The notes under the pieces were generated by a model, which made no database searches, was not told the DNA's origin, and worked only from the letters and a program-made list of their open reading frames with translations. A stretch of 64,000 bases of DNA from the NCBI GenBank assembly GCA_035578905.1, contig JAQJVL010002729.1, positions 1-64,000 of the forward strand. The letters are read 5' to 3'. Shown in pieces: positions 39,111 through 49,001 of the stretch. The position numbers and the translations under genes are program-made. Positions within the stretch are counted from its first letter, which is position 1; every line of letters begins with the position of its first letter. Origin of the DNA: Stictocephala bisonia (lineage: Eukaryota; Arthropoda; Insecta; Hemiptera; Membracidae).

Positions 39111-40044
39111 AACAAGACATATGATGACTCATACAAGGAGAGAAACCTTTTGGTTGTAGTCAATATTCATATACAACTGTAAATAAGAGTAATTTAACAA
39201 GACATCTGATGACTCATACAAGAGAGAAACCTTTTGGTTGTTGTCAATGTTCATATACAACTGTAAATAAGAGTAATTTAACAAGACATATGATAACTAA
39301 TACAGGAGAGAAACCTTTTGGTTGTAGTCAATGTTCATATACAACTGTAAATAAGAGTAATTTAACAAGACATCTGATGACTCATACAAGAGAGAAACCT
39401 TTTGGTTGCAGTCAATGTTCATATACAACTGTAAATAAGAGTAATTTAACAAGACATGATGACTCTTACAGGAGAGAAACCTTTTGGTTGTAGTCAATAT
39501 TCATATACAACTGTAAATAAGAGTAATTTAACAAGACATCTGATGACTCATACAAGAGAGAAACCTTTTGGTTGTTGTCAATGTTCATATACAACTGTAA
39601 AAAAGAGTAATTTAACAAGACATATGATAACTCATACAGGAGAGAAACCTTTTGGTTGTAGTCAATGTTCATATACAACTGTAAATAAGAGTAATTTAAC
39701 AAGACATCTGATGACTCATACAAGGAGAGAAACCTTTTGGTTGTAGTCAATGTTCATATACAACTGTAAATAAGAGTAATTTAATAAGACATGATGACTC
39801 ATACAGGAGAGAAACCTTTTGGTTGTAGTCAATGTTCATATACAACTGTAAATAAGAGTAATTTAACAAGACATCTGATGACTCATACAGGAGAGAAACC
39901 TTTTAGTTGTAGTCAATGTTCCATATACAACTGTAAATAAGAGTAATTTAACAAGACATATGATGACTCATACAGGAGAGAAAACCTTTTGGTTGTAGTT
40001 AATGTTCATATACAACTGTAAATAAGGAGTAATTTAACAAGACA

Positions 40045-40530
40045 TCTGAGGGCCCCTACAAAACAGAAACCCTTTTGGGGGGTTTTAAGTTTTAAATGTT
40101 TTTTTAAAAAACTGTTAATTAAAAAAGGGGGTAATTTTAACCTTTGGGGAAATTTAAAGGAAATTTTACTCAACAAAAGGGGAAAAAACCTTTTGGGTTT
40201 TTTAAGTTTTTAAAAGTTAATAATTAAAAATTTTTTGGTTTAAAAAATTTTTTTTGTTAATTTAAACAAGAAATAATAATTTGAACTAATTTCCCAAGGG
40301 GAAAAAACCTTTTGGTTTTAGTCAATTTTTTCCTTTTTCAATGTAATTTAAGGGGTTTAAATTTTAAAAACATTTTGGGGTGATCATACAAAAGAAAAAA
40401 CCCTTTTTTTTTTTAGGGCTTGGGTTTAAATACAACTGTAAATTTAAAAGTAATTTAAAAAGAAAATTTTGAAATTTACTCATTTCAAGGAGAAAACCCT
40501 TTTTGGTTTTTAAATCAATTTATATACAAA
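40045..40530. other. Base-call-damaged island inside the zinc-finger array
   Basis: About six 84-bp units here are distorted: expected 'gatgactcatacaagagag' becomes 'gagggcccctacaaaacag', and expected 'ggttgtagtcaatgttc' becomes long g/t runs. Remnants such as 'ccttttgg', 'gtaattt' and 'aacaagaca' stay at roughly the right spacing. Since flanking units are nearly identical, this island shows the type of error affecting 1-34,870: true bases are overwritten by copies of neighbours, with small length changes. Confidence 0.9.
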
Positions 40531-41734
40531 ATGTAAATAAGAGTAATTTAACAAGACATATGATACTCATACAAGAGAGAAACCTTTTGGTGTAGTCTAT
40601 GTTCATATACAACTGTAAATAAGAGTAATTTAACAAGACATATGATAGACTAATACAGGAGAGAAACCTTTTGGGTTGTAGTCAGTGTTCATATACAACT
40701 GTAAATAAGAGTAATTTAACAAGACATCTGATGACTCATACAAGAGAGAAACCTTTTGGTTGCTAGTCAATGTTCATATACAAACTGTAAATAAGAGTAA
40801 TTTAACAAGACATGATGACTCTTACAGGAGAGAAACCTTTTGGTTGTAGTCAATATTCATATACAACTGTAAATAAGAGTAATTTAACAAGACATCTGAT
40901 GACTCATACAAGAGAGAAACCTTTTGGTTGTTGTCAATGTTCATATACAACTGTAAAAAAGAGTAATTTAACAAGACATATGATAACTAATACAGGAGAG
41001 AAACCTTTTGGTTGTAGTCAATGTTCATATACAACTGTAAATAAGAGTAATTTAACAAGACATCTGATGACTCATACAAGAGAGAAACCTTTTGGTTGTA
41101 GTCAATGTTCATATACAACTGTAAATAAGAGTAATTTAACAAGACATGATGACTCATACAGGAGAGAAACCTTTTGGTTGTAGTCAATGTTCATATACAA
41201 CTGTAAATAAGAGTAATTTAACAAGACATCTGATGACTCATACAGGAGAGAAACCTTTTAGTTGTAGTCAATGTTCATATACAACTGTAAATAAGAGTAA
41301 TTTAACAAGACATATGATGACTCATACAGGAGAGAAACCTTTTGGTTGTAGTTAATGTTCATATACAACTGTAAATAAGAGTAATTTAACAAGACATCTG
41401 ATGACTCATACAAGACAGAAACCTTTTGGTTGTAGTCAATGTTCATATACAACTGTAAATAAGAGTAATTTAACAAGACATGATGACTCATACAGGAGAG
41501 AAACCTTTTGGTTGTAGTCAATGTTCATATACAACTGTAAATAAGAGTAATTTAACAAGACATCTGATGACTCATACAGGAGAGAAACCTTTTAGTTGTA
41601 GTCAATGTTCATATACAACTGTAAATAAGAGTAATTTAACAAGACATATGATGACTCATACAGGAGAGAAACCTTTTGGTTGTAGTTAATGTTCATATAC
41701 AACTGTAAATAAGAGTAATTTAACAAGACATCTG

Positions 41735-42556
41735 ATGACTCATACAAGACAGAAACCTTTTGGTTATAGTCAATGTTCTTATACAACTGTAAATAAGAGT
41801 AATTTAACCAGACATATGATGACTCATACAAGAGAGAAACCTTTTGGTTGTAGTCTATGTTCATATACAACTGTAAATAAGAGTAATTTAACAAGACATA
41901 TGATGACTCATACAAGAGAGAAACCTTTTGGTTGTAGTCAGTGTTCATATTCAACTGTAAATAAGAGTAATTTAACAAGACATATGATGACTCATACAAG
42001 AGAGAAACCTTTTGGTTGTAGTCTATGTTCATATACAACTGTAAATAAGAGTAATTTAACAAGACATATGATGACTCATACAAGAGAGAAACCTTTTGGT
42101 TGTAGTCAATGTTCATATACAACTGTAAATAAGAGTAATTTAACAAGACATATGATGACTCATACAAGAGAGAAACCTTTTGGTTGTAGTCTATGTTCAT
42201 ATACAACTGTAAATAAGAGTAATTTAACAAGACATCTGATGACTCATACAAGACAGAAACCTTTTGGTTGTAGTCAGTGTTCATATTCAACTGTAAATAA
42301 GAGTAATTTAACAAGACATATGATGACTCATACAAGAGAGAAACCTTTTGGTTGTAGTCTATGTTCATATACAACTGTAAATAAGAGTAATTTAACAAGA
42401 CATATGATGACTCATACAGGAGAGAAACCTTTTGGTTGTTGTCAATGTTCATATTCAACTATAAATAAGAGTAATTTAATAAGACATATGATGACTCATA
42501 CAAGACAGAAACCTTTTGGTTGTAGTCTATGTTCATATATATACAACTGTAAATAA
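41735..42556 (+). CDS. Zinc-finger ORF, ten tandem C2H2 units (fragment)
   Basis: A 273-codon open run inside array 1. It contains eight canonical fingers, preceded by one with Tyr in place of the first zinc Cys (GYSQC) and followed by one destroyed by an extra 'atat' near 42,540 that shifts the frame. Linkers alternate TREKPF and TRQKPF, and helices are NKSNLTR throughout, apart from one NKSNLIR. The ATG is internal to the array (linker MTHT), so this is a piece of a larger exon rather than a self-standing gene. The frame resumes in a second run at 42,516-43,061. Confidence 0.5.
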   Translation: MTHTRQKPFGYSQCSYTTVNKSNLTRHMMTHTREKPFGCSLCSYTTVNKSNLTRHMMTHTREKPFGCSQCSYSTVNKSNLTRHMMTHTREKPFGCSLCSYTTVNKSNLTRHMMTHTREKPFGCSQCSYTTVNKSNLTRHMMTHTREKPFGCSLCSYTTVNKSNLTRHLMTHTRQKPFGCSQCSYSTVNKSNLTRHMMTHTREKPFGCSLCSYTTVNKSNLTRHMMTHTGEKPFGCCQCSYSTINKSNLIRHMMTHTRQKPFGCSLCSYIYNCK

Positions 42557-43061
42557 GAGTAATTTAACAAGAGATATGATGACTCATACAAGAGAGAAAC
42601 CTTTTGGTTGTAGTCAATGTTCATATACAACTGTAAATAAGAGTAATTTAACAAGACATATGATGACTCATACAAGACAGAAACCTTTTGGTTGTAGTCA
42701 GTGTTCATATACAACTATAAATAAGAGTAATTTAACAAGACATCTGATCACTCATACAGGAGAGAAACCTTTTAGTTGTAGTCAATGTTCATATACAACT
42801 GTAAATAAGAGTAATTTAACAAGACATATGATGACTCATACAAGACAGGAACCTTTTGGTTGTTGTCAATGTTCATATACAACTATAAATAAGAGTAATT
42901 TAACAAGACAATTGATGACTCATACAGGAGAGAAACCTTTTAGTTGTAGTCAATGTTCATATACAACTATAAATAAGAGTAATTTAACAAGACATATGAT
43001 GACTCATACAAGACAGAAACCTTTTGGTTGTTGTCAATGTTCATATACAAACTATAAATAA
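42516..43061 (+). CDS. Zinc-finger ORF, about six tandem units (fragment)
   Basis: A 181-codon run continuing array 1 after the 'atat' insertion. Its first finger has Asp for the first zinc His (LTRDMMTH). The following fingers alternate helices preceded by VNK and INK, with one finger ending LTRQLMTH (first His changed to Gln) near 42,910. It ends by frameshift at 'tacaaactataaataag' near 43,046. Loss of zinc ligands in several units suggests relaxed selection. Confidence 0.45.
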   Translation: MVVVYVHIYTTVNKSNLTRDMMTHTREKPFGCSQCSYTTVNKSNLTRHMMTHTRQKPFGCSQCSYTTINKSNLTRHLITHTGEKPFSCSQCSYTTVNKSNLTRHMMTHTRQEPFGCCQCSYTTINKSNLTRQLMTHTGEKPFSCSQCSYTTINKSNLTRHMMTHTRQKPFGCCQCSYTNYK

Positions 43062-43869
43062 GAGTATTTAACAAGACATCTGATGACTCATACAGGAGAG
43101 AAACCTTTTAGTTGTAGTCAATGTTCATATACAACTGTAAATAAGAGTAATTTAACAAGACATATGATGACTCATACAAGAGAGAAACCTTTTGGTTGTA
43201 GTCAGTGTTCATATTCAACTATAAATAAGAGTAATTTAACAAGACATATGATGACTCATACAAGAGAGAAACCTTTTGGTTGTAGTCAGTGTTCATATTC
43301 AACTGTAAATAAGAGTAATTTAACAAGACATATGATGACTCATACAAGAGAGAAACCTTTTGGTTGTAGTCAGTGTTCATATTCAACCTGTAAATAAGAG
43401 TAATTTAAACAAGACATCTGATGACTCATACAAGACACGAAACCTTTTGGTTGTAGTCAATGTCATATACAACTGTAAATAAGAGTAAGTTTAACAAGAC
43501 ATCTGATGACTCATACAAGAGAGAAACCTTTTGTGTTAGTCCAGTGTTCATATTCAACTGTAAATAAGAGTAATTTAACAAGAACATATGATGACTCATA
43601 CAAGAGAGAAACCTTTTGGTTGTAGTTAATGTTCATATACAACTGTAATTAAGACTAATGTAACAAGACATCTGATGACTCATACAAGACAGAAACCTTT
43701 TGGTTGTAGTCAATGTTCATATACAACTGTAATATAAGAGTAATTTAACAAGACATATGATGACTCATACAAGAGAGAGAACCTTTTGGTTGTAGTCTAT
43801 GTTCATATACAACTGTAAATAAGAGTAATTTAACAAGACATCTGATGACTCATACAAGACAGAAACCTT

Positions 43870-44574
43870 TTGGGTTGTAGTCAGTGTTCTTATTCAACTG
43901 TAAATAAGAGTAATTTAACAAGACATATGATGACTCATACAAGAGAGAAACCTTTTGGTTGTAGTCAATGTTCATATACAACTGTAAATAAGAGTAATTT
44001 AACAAGACATATGATGACTCATACAAGAGAGAAACCTTTTGGTTGTAGTCAGTGTTCATATTCAACTGTAAATAAGAGTAATTTAACAAGACATATGATG
44101 ACTCATACAAGAGAGAAACCTTTTGGTTGTAGTCAGTGTTCATATTCAACTGTAAATAAGAGTAATTTAACAAGACATATGATGACTCATACAAGAGAGA
44201 AACCTTTTGGTTGTAGTCAGTGTTCATATTCAACTGTAAATAAGAGTAATTTAACAAGACATCTGATGACTCATACAAGACAGAAACCTTTTGGTTGTAG
44301 TCAATGTTCATATACAACTGTAAATAAGAGTAATTTAACAAGACATCTGATGACTTATACAAGACAGAAACCTTTTGGTTGTAGTCAGTGTTCTTATTCA
44401 ACTGTAAATAAGAGTAATTTAACAAGACATATGATGACTCATACAAGAGAGAAACCTTTTGGTTGTAGTCAATGTTCATATACAACTGTAAATAAGAGTA
44501 ATTTAACAAGACATATGATGACTCATACAAGAGAGAAACCTTTTGTGTTAGTCAGTGTTCATATTCAACTGTAA
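43870..44574 (+). CDS. Zinc-finger ORF, eight tandem units (fragment)
   Basis: A 234-codon run with eight fingers, all using the NKSNLTR helix; the CSYSTVNK and CSYTTVNK variants alternate in a fixed order. The sixth unit ends LMTYT, with Tyr in place of the second zinc His. The run ends by a one-base deletion giving 'ccttttgtgttagtcag' near 44,539-44,555, translated as VLVSVHIQL before a stop. The same finger order recurs 924 bp (11 units) downstream, so it is one copy of a higher-order repeat. Confidence 0.5.
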   Translation: MGCSQCSYSTVNKSNLTRHMMTHTREKPFGCSQCSYTTVNKSNLTRHMMTHTREKPFGCSQCSYSTVNKSNLTRHMMTHTREKPFGCSQCSYSTVNKSNLTRHMMTHTREKPFGCSQCSYSTVNKSNLTRHLMTHTRQKPFGCSQCSYTTVNKSNLTRHLMTYTRQKPFGCSQCSYSTVNKSNLTRHMMTHTREKPFGCSQCSYTTVNKSNLTRHMMTHTREKPFVLVSVHIQL

Positions 44575-44597
44575 ATAAGAGTAATTTAACAAGACAT

Positions 44598-45475
44598 ATG
44601 ATGACTCATACAAGAGAGAAACCTTTTGGTTGTAGTCTATGTTCATATACAACTGTAAATAAGAGTAATTTAACAAGACATATGATGACTCATACAAGAG
44701 AGAAACCTTTTGGTTGTAGTCTATGTTCATATACAACTGTAAATAAGAGTAATTTAACAAGACATATGATGACTCATACAAGACAGAAACCTTTTGGTTG
44801 TAGTCAGTGTTCTTATTCAACTGTAAATAAGAGTAATTTAACAAGACATATGATGACTCATACAAGAGAGAAACCTTTTGGTTGTAGTCAATGTTCATAT
44901 ACAACTGTAAATAAGAGTAATTTAACAAGACATATGATGACTCATACAAGAGAGAAACCTTTTGGTTGTAGTCAGTGTTCATATTCAACTGTAAATAAGA
45001 GTAATTTAACAAGACATATGATGACTCATACAAGAGAGAAACCTTTTGGTTGTAGTCAGTGTTCATATTCAACTGTAAATAAGAGTAATTTAACAAGACA
45101 TATGATGACTCATACAAGAGAGAAACCTTTTGGTTGTAGTCAGTGTTCATATTCAACTGTAAATAAGAGTAATTTAACAAGACATCTGATGACTCATACA
45201 AGACAGAAACCTTTTGGTTGTAGTCAATGTTCATATACAACTGTAAATAAGAGTAATTTAACAAGACATCTGATGACTCATACAAGACAGAAACCTTTTG
45301 GTTGTAGTCAGTGTTCTTATTCAACTGTAAATAAGAGTAATTTAACAAGACATATGATGACTCATACAAGAGAGAAACCTTTTGGTTGTAGTCAATGTTC
45401 ATATACAACTGTAAATAAGAGTAATTTAACAAGACATATGATGACTCATACAAGAGAGAAACCTTTTGGTTGTAG
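44598..45475 (+). CDS. Zinc-finger ORF, ten tandem units running into a retrotransposon
   Basis: The finger-coding part of a 391-codon ORF that continues to 45,773 through the inserted element. It holds ten complete C2H2 fingers with NKSNLTR helices. Its order of CSYST/CSYTT and TREKPF/TRQKPF variants reproduces 43,870-44,574 at 924-bp spacing. After 45,475 the reading frame enters retrotransposon DNA (SSIHIRSRSRLVLGRG), so the last ~100 codons are not finger sequence and the natural downstream fingers resume at 47,445. Confidence 0.55.
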
Positions 45476-45486
45476 TCTATGTTCAT
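45476..45486. repeat. Target-site duplication, left copy (tctatgttcat)
   Basis: The 11 bases 'tctatgttcat' occur here and again at 47,445-47,455, flanking the RTE-like insertion. Removing one copy and the intervening DNA restores a normal 84-bp finger unit (tgtagtctatgttcatatacaactg), which confirms the insertion boundaries. Confidence 0.9.
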
Positions 45487-45512
45487 CCATCCATATCCGT
45501 TCCCGTTCCAGA

Positions 45513-45926
45513 TTAGTCCTGGGTCGGGGTATCAGCCAGCCTCCGCCATCTACTTCTGTCTTCCCACAGCTTCTCCTCGCAAATTGTGTTCCATTGTGCT
45601 CCTCTCCTTCCTATGTCCCCAATCACATCATCTTTCCATCTCACTCTCGGTCGTCCTCTTGGTCTTCTCCCAACAATGGCCAATTCTTCCATTCTCCTTG
45701 GCACTCTAGACGCATCCATCCTTTTCACGTGTCCAAGTCATTTGATCCTAGATCTTTCTATTCTCACCCTTAAGCTTTCATTGACCAAACCTTCCCTTAT
45801 CTCCTCATTCCGGATTCTGTCACGCCTACTTCTTCCTTTAATTGCCCTCAGGAAAGCCATCTCGCCCGCCTGTATTCTACTCCACTCTTTCTCTGTCATT
45901 TTCCACCAGTCCAACTTCTCGTCCAC
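45513..45926 (-). pseudogene. C-terminal tail of an RTE-like reverse transcriptase
   Basis: Minus-strand reading begins VDEKLDWWKMTEKEWSRIQ, passes AEMAFLR-like (AGEMAFLRAIKGRSRRDR), then 'LGHVKRMDASRVPRRM', GRRPRGRPRVRWKDD and ends LADTPTQD at a stop. This is the familiar C-terminal region of RTE/BovB-type and related endonuclease-reverse transcriptases, including the basic GRRPRGRP block. One in-frame TGA at 45,740-45,738 interrupts it exactly where a conserved Trp (WLGHV) is expected, so a single TGG to TGA change explains the break. Catalytic RT motifs are absent because only the 3' end is retained. Confidence 0.8.
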
Positions 45927-46101
45927 GTCGTGGGGGGTGGAAACGGCACTAAAGTAGGGGATTGCTTATCAGGGCGAATACCAGTGGGGAATTGTCCCTG
46001 GTACCTCCAAGGTTGCTGGTCCGGTCTGATGAGAACCCTGAAACAGTGACGGCTAACGGAGCTCTGGTGAAACAGCTGCGTCAGGCCTAGCAAGCCGGTA
46101 G

Positions 46102-47444
46102 CGAAGAAAAATTGCTTTCAAAAACAAAGCCAAGCCTCGGAAGGACGGATCAAACGGTAAAGACTGGAAACGAAACAAACTGAGATTCGGTACGCTGAAT
46201 ATACTGACGCTGACGGGTAAGGTGGAGGAATTGGTGGATGTGATGAGAAGGAGGAGAGTGGACCTGATGGGACTGAGCGAAAGAAAATGGAGGGGAAGTG
46301 GGGAGAAAGACTTGAGAGACGGAGCGAGATTATTCTGGAGTGGATGCGAGAATAGAATGATTAACGGTGTAGCGGTGGTGGTTAGCAGGAGGTTGAGGGA
46401 TATGGTTGAGAAAGTGGAGAGAATATCAGACAGACTCATTTTACTGACATTAAAGATTGAAGAGCAGCAATTAAAAGTTGCACAAGTATATGCACCACAG
46501 ACAGGGAATACACAAGAAGAAAAGAGTGAGTTTGAGGAACAACTGCAGGACAACTTGATAGGGGTAAACATAGTCATGGGAGACTTAAACGCACAGGTGG
46601 GCAGCGATAGGATGGGCTATGAAGATGTGTTGGGTAGTTTTGGGTATGGAAACAGGAATGAAGAAGGACGTAGACTCCTGGACTTGTGCCAGAGAAATGG
46701 ATTGGCAATAGGAAACAGTAGGTTTAAGAAGAGGACGAGTCATGTTATTACACGGTACAGTTGGGATTTGACGACTGGAAGCGTCATTGATTATGTCCTT
46801 GTAGACAGGAGTTGGGGAGAAAGGTTGATGGACATTAAAGTTATTCCAAGTGTAGCCTTGGATGGGGATCATAGGCTGTTGGTGGGAGTTTTCCGAGTTG
46901 CAATTAAGGAAATGAGAGTTCAAAAAACTATTAAACGGATAAAAGTGTGGGAATTACAGGATAGAGAGAAGTTGGAACAATATAAGTCGGCAGTGGCGAA
47001 GAAAATACCCAAGACGGAAGGGGGGGAAATAGATACAGAATGGGAGCTTTTTAGGAATACTTTAGTTGATACGGCAGGAGAGATATGTGGGAAGACGGCA
47101 GAGAGGCGGAAGGAGAGAGAGACATCATGGTGGAATGAGTCAACTAAAAAAGCGGTGAGAGAGAAAAATAAAGCCTGGAGAGTGTGGTGTGAAACTAGAA
47201 GTGATGAAGACAAGGAAAGATATCGCACGAAAAAAAGGGAGTGTAGGAGAATTGTCCAAGAAGAGAGGGATAAGGCATGGAATGTATTTACAGAAAAGTT
47301 GGAAGAAGATGTAAGTGGAAATAAGAAGATGCTATACAAAATGATGAGGAACAAGAAAAGAAATACAGAGGGTGTGAGAAGAATGGAAACAGAAAATGGA
47401 GATGTAGTTGAGGATGAAAATGGCCTAAAGGAATTGTGGAGAAA
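46102..47444 (+). pseudogene. RTE-like apurinic endonuclease domain (5' half of a LINE)
   Basis: The frame is open from 46,102 after a TAG; there is no ATG before the domain. KLRFGTLNILTLTGKVEEL opens an exonuclease-endonuclease-phosphatase fold. The active-site landmarks follow: MGLSERKW (Glu), VAQVYAPQ, MGDLNAQVG (Asp-Asn), VIDYVLVDR and GDHRLLVG (Asp-His). The domain occupies about 46,170-46,920, and a charged linker region with WWNESTKKAVREKNKAW follows. This enzyme nicks target DNA to prime reverse transcription. Products annotated as 'craniofacial development protein 2-like' in many animals are this domain. The frame is undamaged and reads on into zinc fingers at 47,445, but the reverse transcriptase that should follow is missing. 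Confidence 0.8.
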
Positions 47445-48333
47445 TCTATGTTCATATACAACTGTAAATAAGAGTAATTTAACAAGACATATGATGACTC
47501 ATACAGAAGAGAAACCTTTTGGTTGTTGTCAATGTTCATATTCAACTATAAATAAGAGTAATTTAACAAGACATATGATGACTCATACAAGACAGAAACC
47601 TTTTGGTTGTAGTCAATGTTCATATTCAACTGTAAATAAGAGTAATTTAACAAGACATATGATGACTCATACAAGACAGAAACCTTTTGGTTGTAGTCAA
47701 TGTTCATATACAACTGTAAATAAGAGTAATTTAACAAGACATATGATGACTCATACAGGAGAGAAACCTTTTGGTTGTAGTTAATGTTCATATACAACTG
47801 TAAATAAGAGTAATTTAACAAGACATATGATGACTCATACAGGAGAGAAACCTTTTGGTTGTAGTTAATGTTCATATACAACTGTAAATAAGACTAATTT
47901 AACAAGACATCTGATGACTCATACAAGACAGAAACCTTTTGGTTGTAGTCAATGTTCATATACAACTGTAAATAAGAGTAATTTAACAAGACATATGATG
48001 ACTCATACAAGACAGAAACCTTTTGGTTGTAGTCAATGTTCATATACAACTGTAAATAAGAGTAATTTAACAAGACATATGATGACTCATACAGGAGAGA
48101 AACCTTTTGGTTGTAGTTAATGTTCATATACAACTGTAAATAAGACTAATTTAACAAGACATCTGATGACTCATACAAGACGGAAACCTTTTAGTTGTAG
48201 TCAATGTTCATATACAACTGTAAATAAGAGTAATTTAACAAGACATATGATGACTCATACAGGAGAGAAACCTTTTGGTTGTAGTTAATGTTCATATACA
48301 ACTGTAAATAAGACTAATTTAACAAGACATCTG

Positions 48334-48978
48334 ATGACTCATACAAGACAGAAACCTTTTGGTTGTAGTCAATGTTCATATACAACTGTAAATAAGAGTA
48401 ATTTAACAAGACATATGATGACTCATACAAGAGAGAAACCTTTTGGTTGTAGTCTATGTTCATATACAACTGTAAATAAGAGTAATTTAACAAGACATCT
48501 GATGACTCATACAAGAGAGAAACCTTTTGGTTGTAGTCAGTGTTCATATACAACTGTAAATAAGAGTAATTTAACAAGACATATGATGACTCATACAAGA
48601 GAGAAACCTTTTGGTTGTAGTCAGTGTTCATATTCAACTGTAAATAAGAGTAATTTAACAAGACATATGATGACTCATACAAGAGAGAAACCTTTTGGTT
48701 GTAGTCAGTGTTCATATTCAACTGTAAATAAGAGTAATTTAACAAGACATATGATGACTCATACAAGAGAGAAACCTTTTGGTTGTAGTCAGTGTTCATA
48801 TTCAACTGTAAATAAGAGTAATTTAACAAGACATCTGATGACTCATACAAGACAGAAACCTTTTGGTTGTAGTCAATGTTCATATACAACTGTAAATAAG
48901 AGTAATTTAACAAGACATATGATGACTCATACAAGAGAGAAACCTTTTGTGTTAGTCAGTGTTCATATTCAACTGTAA
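48334..48978 (+). CDS. Zinc-finger ORF, seven tandem units (fragment)
   Basis: A 214-codon open run in array 1 distal block with seven canonical fingers, NKSNLTR helices and TREKPF/TRQKPF linkers. It ends in the same frame-shifted tail (VLVSVHIQL) as the run at 43,870-44,574, caused by the same one-base deletion, and has a similar order of variant units. It is therefore a duplicated block rather than an independent gene. Confidence 0.45.
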   Translation: MTHTRQKPFGCSQCSYTTVNKSNLTRHMMTHTREKPFGCSLCSYTTVNKSNLTRHLMTHTREKPFGCSQCSYTTVNKSNLTRHMMTHTREKPFGCSQCSYSTVNKSNLTRHMMTHTREKPFGCSQCSYSTVNKSNLTRHMMTHTREKPFGCSQCSYSTVNKSNLTRHLMTHTRQKPFGCSQCSYTTVNKSNLTRHMMTHTREKPFVLVSVHIQL

Positions 48979-49001
48979 ATAAGAGTAATTTAACAAGACA
49001 T

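Larger units (their letters stand above)
39111..45475 (+). pseudogene. C2H2 zinc-finger array 1, proximal block (~75 fingers, frame broken)
   Basis: About 75 head-to-tail 84-bp units, each a 28-residue C2H2 finger of the form CS(Q/L)CSY(T/S)T(V/I)[13 protein letters not shown] followed by a GEKPF, REKPF or RQKPF linker. Spacing is C-x2-C-x12-H-x3-H. The recognition helix is almost always NKSNLTR (positions -1 N, 2 S, 3 N, 6 R), so the fingers are nearly interchangeable. Nuclear DNA binding is the family role. Single-base indels break the frame repeatedly (for example near 39,127, 39,922, 40,027, 43,387, 43,438 and 43,544), clustering at 39.1-41 kb and 43.38-43.87 kb, where some may be assembly errors. 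Longer intact runs are listed separately. It ends at the RTE-like insertion at 45,487. Confidence 0.8.
45487..47444 (-). mobile_element. RTE-like LINE insertion with inverted 5' half (twin-priming structure)
   Basis: A 1,958-bp insertion into a finger unit. The left 45,487-45,935 is the 3' end of the element on the minus strand: the reverse-transcriptase C-terminal tail, then a short ggat-type 3' tail (ggatatggatggatg on the minus strand). The right ~45,940-47,444 is the 5' part of the same kind of element on the plus strand: leader, then apurinic-type endonuclease. The reverse-transcriptase core between them is missing. An inverted 5' segment joined to a 3' segment between direct target-site duplications is the known outcome of twin priming in LINE retrotransposition. 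That both halves come from one element is inferred from structure and family type. Confidence 0.8.

Noticed and set aside
44548..45486. A 312-codon minus-strand ORF as a gene
   Set aside because: It is the antisense of finger units; the repeat length is a multiple of three, which keeps the opposite frame open by chance.
45487..45773. C-terminal extension of the zinc-finger ORF (about 100 residues, Ser/Pro-rich)
   Set aside because: It is antisense retrotransposon sequence read by accident after the insertion point.
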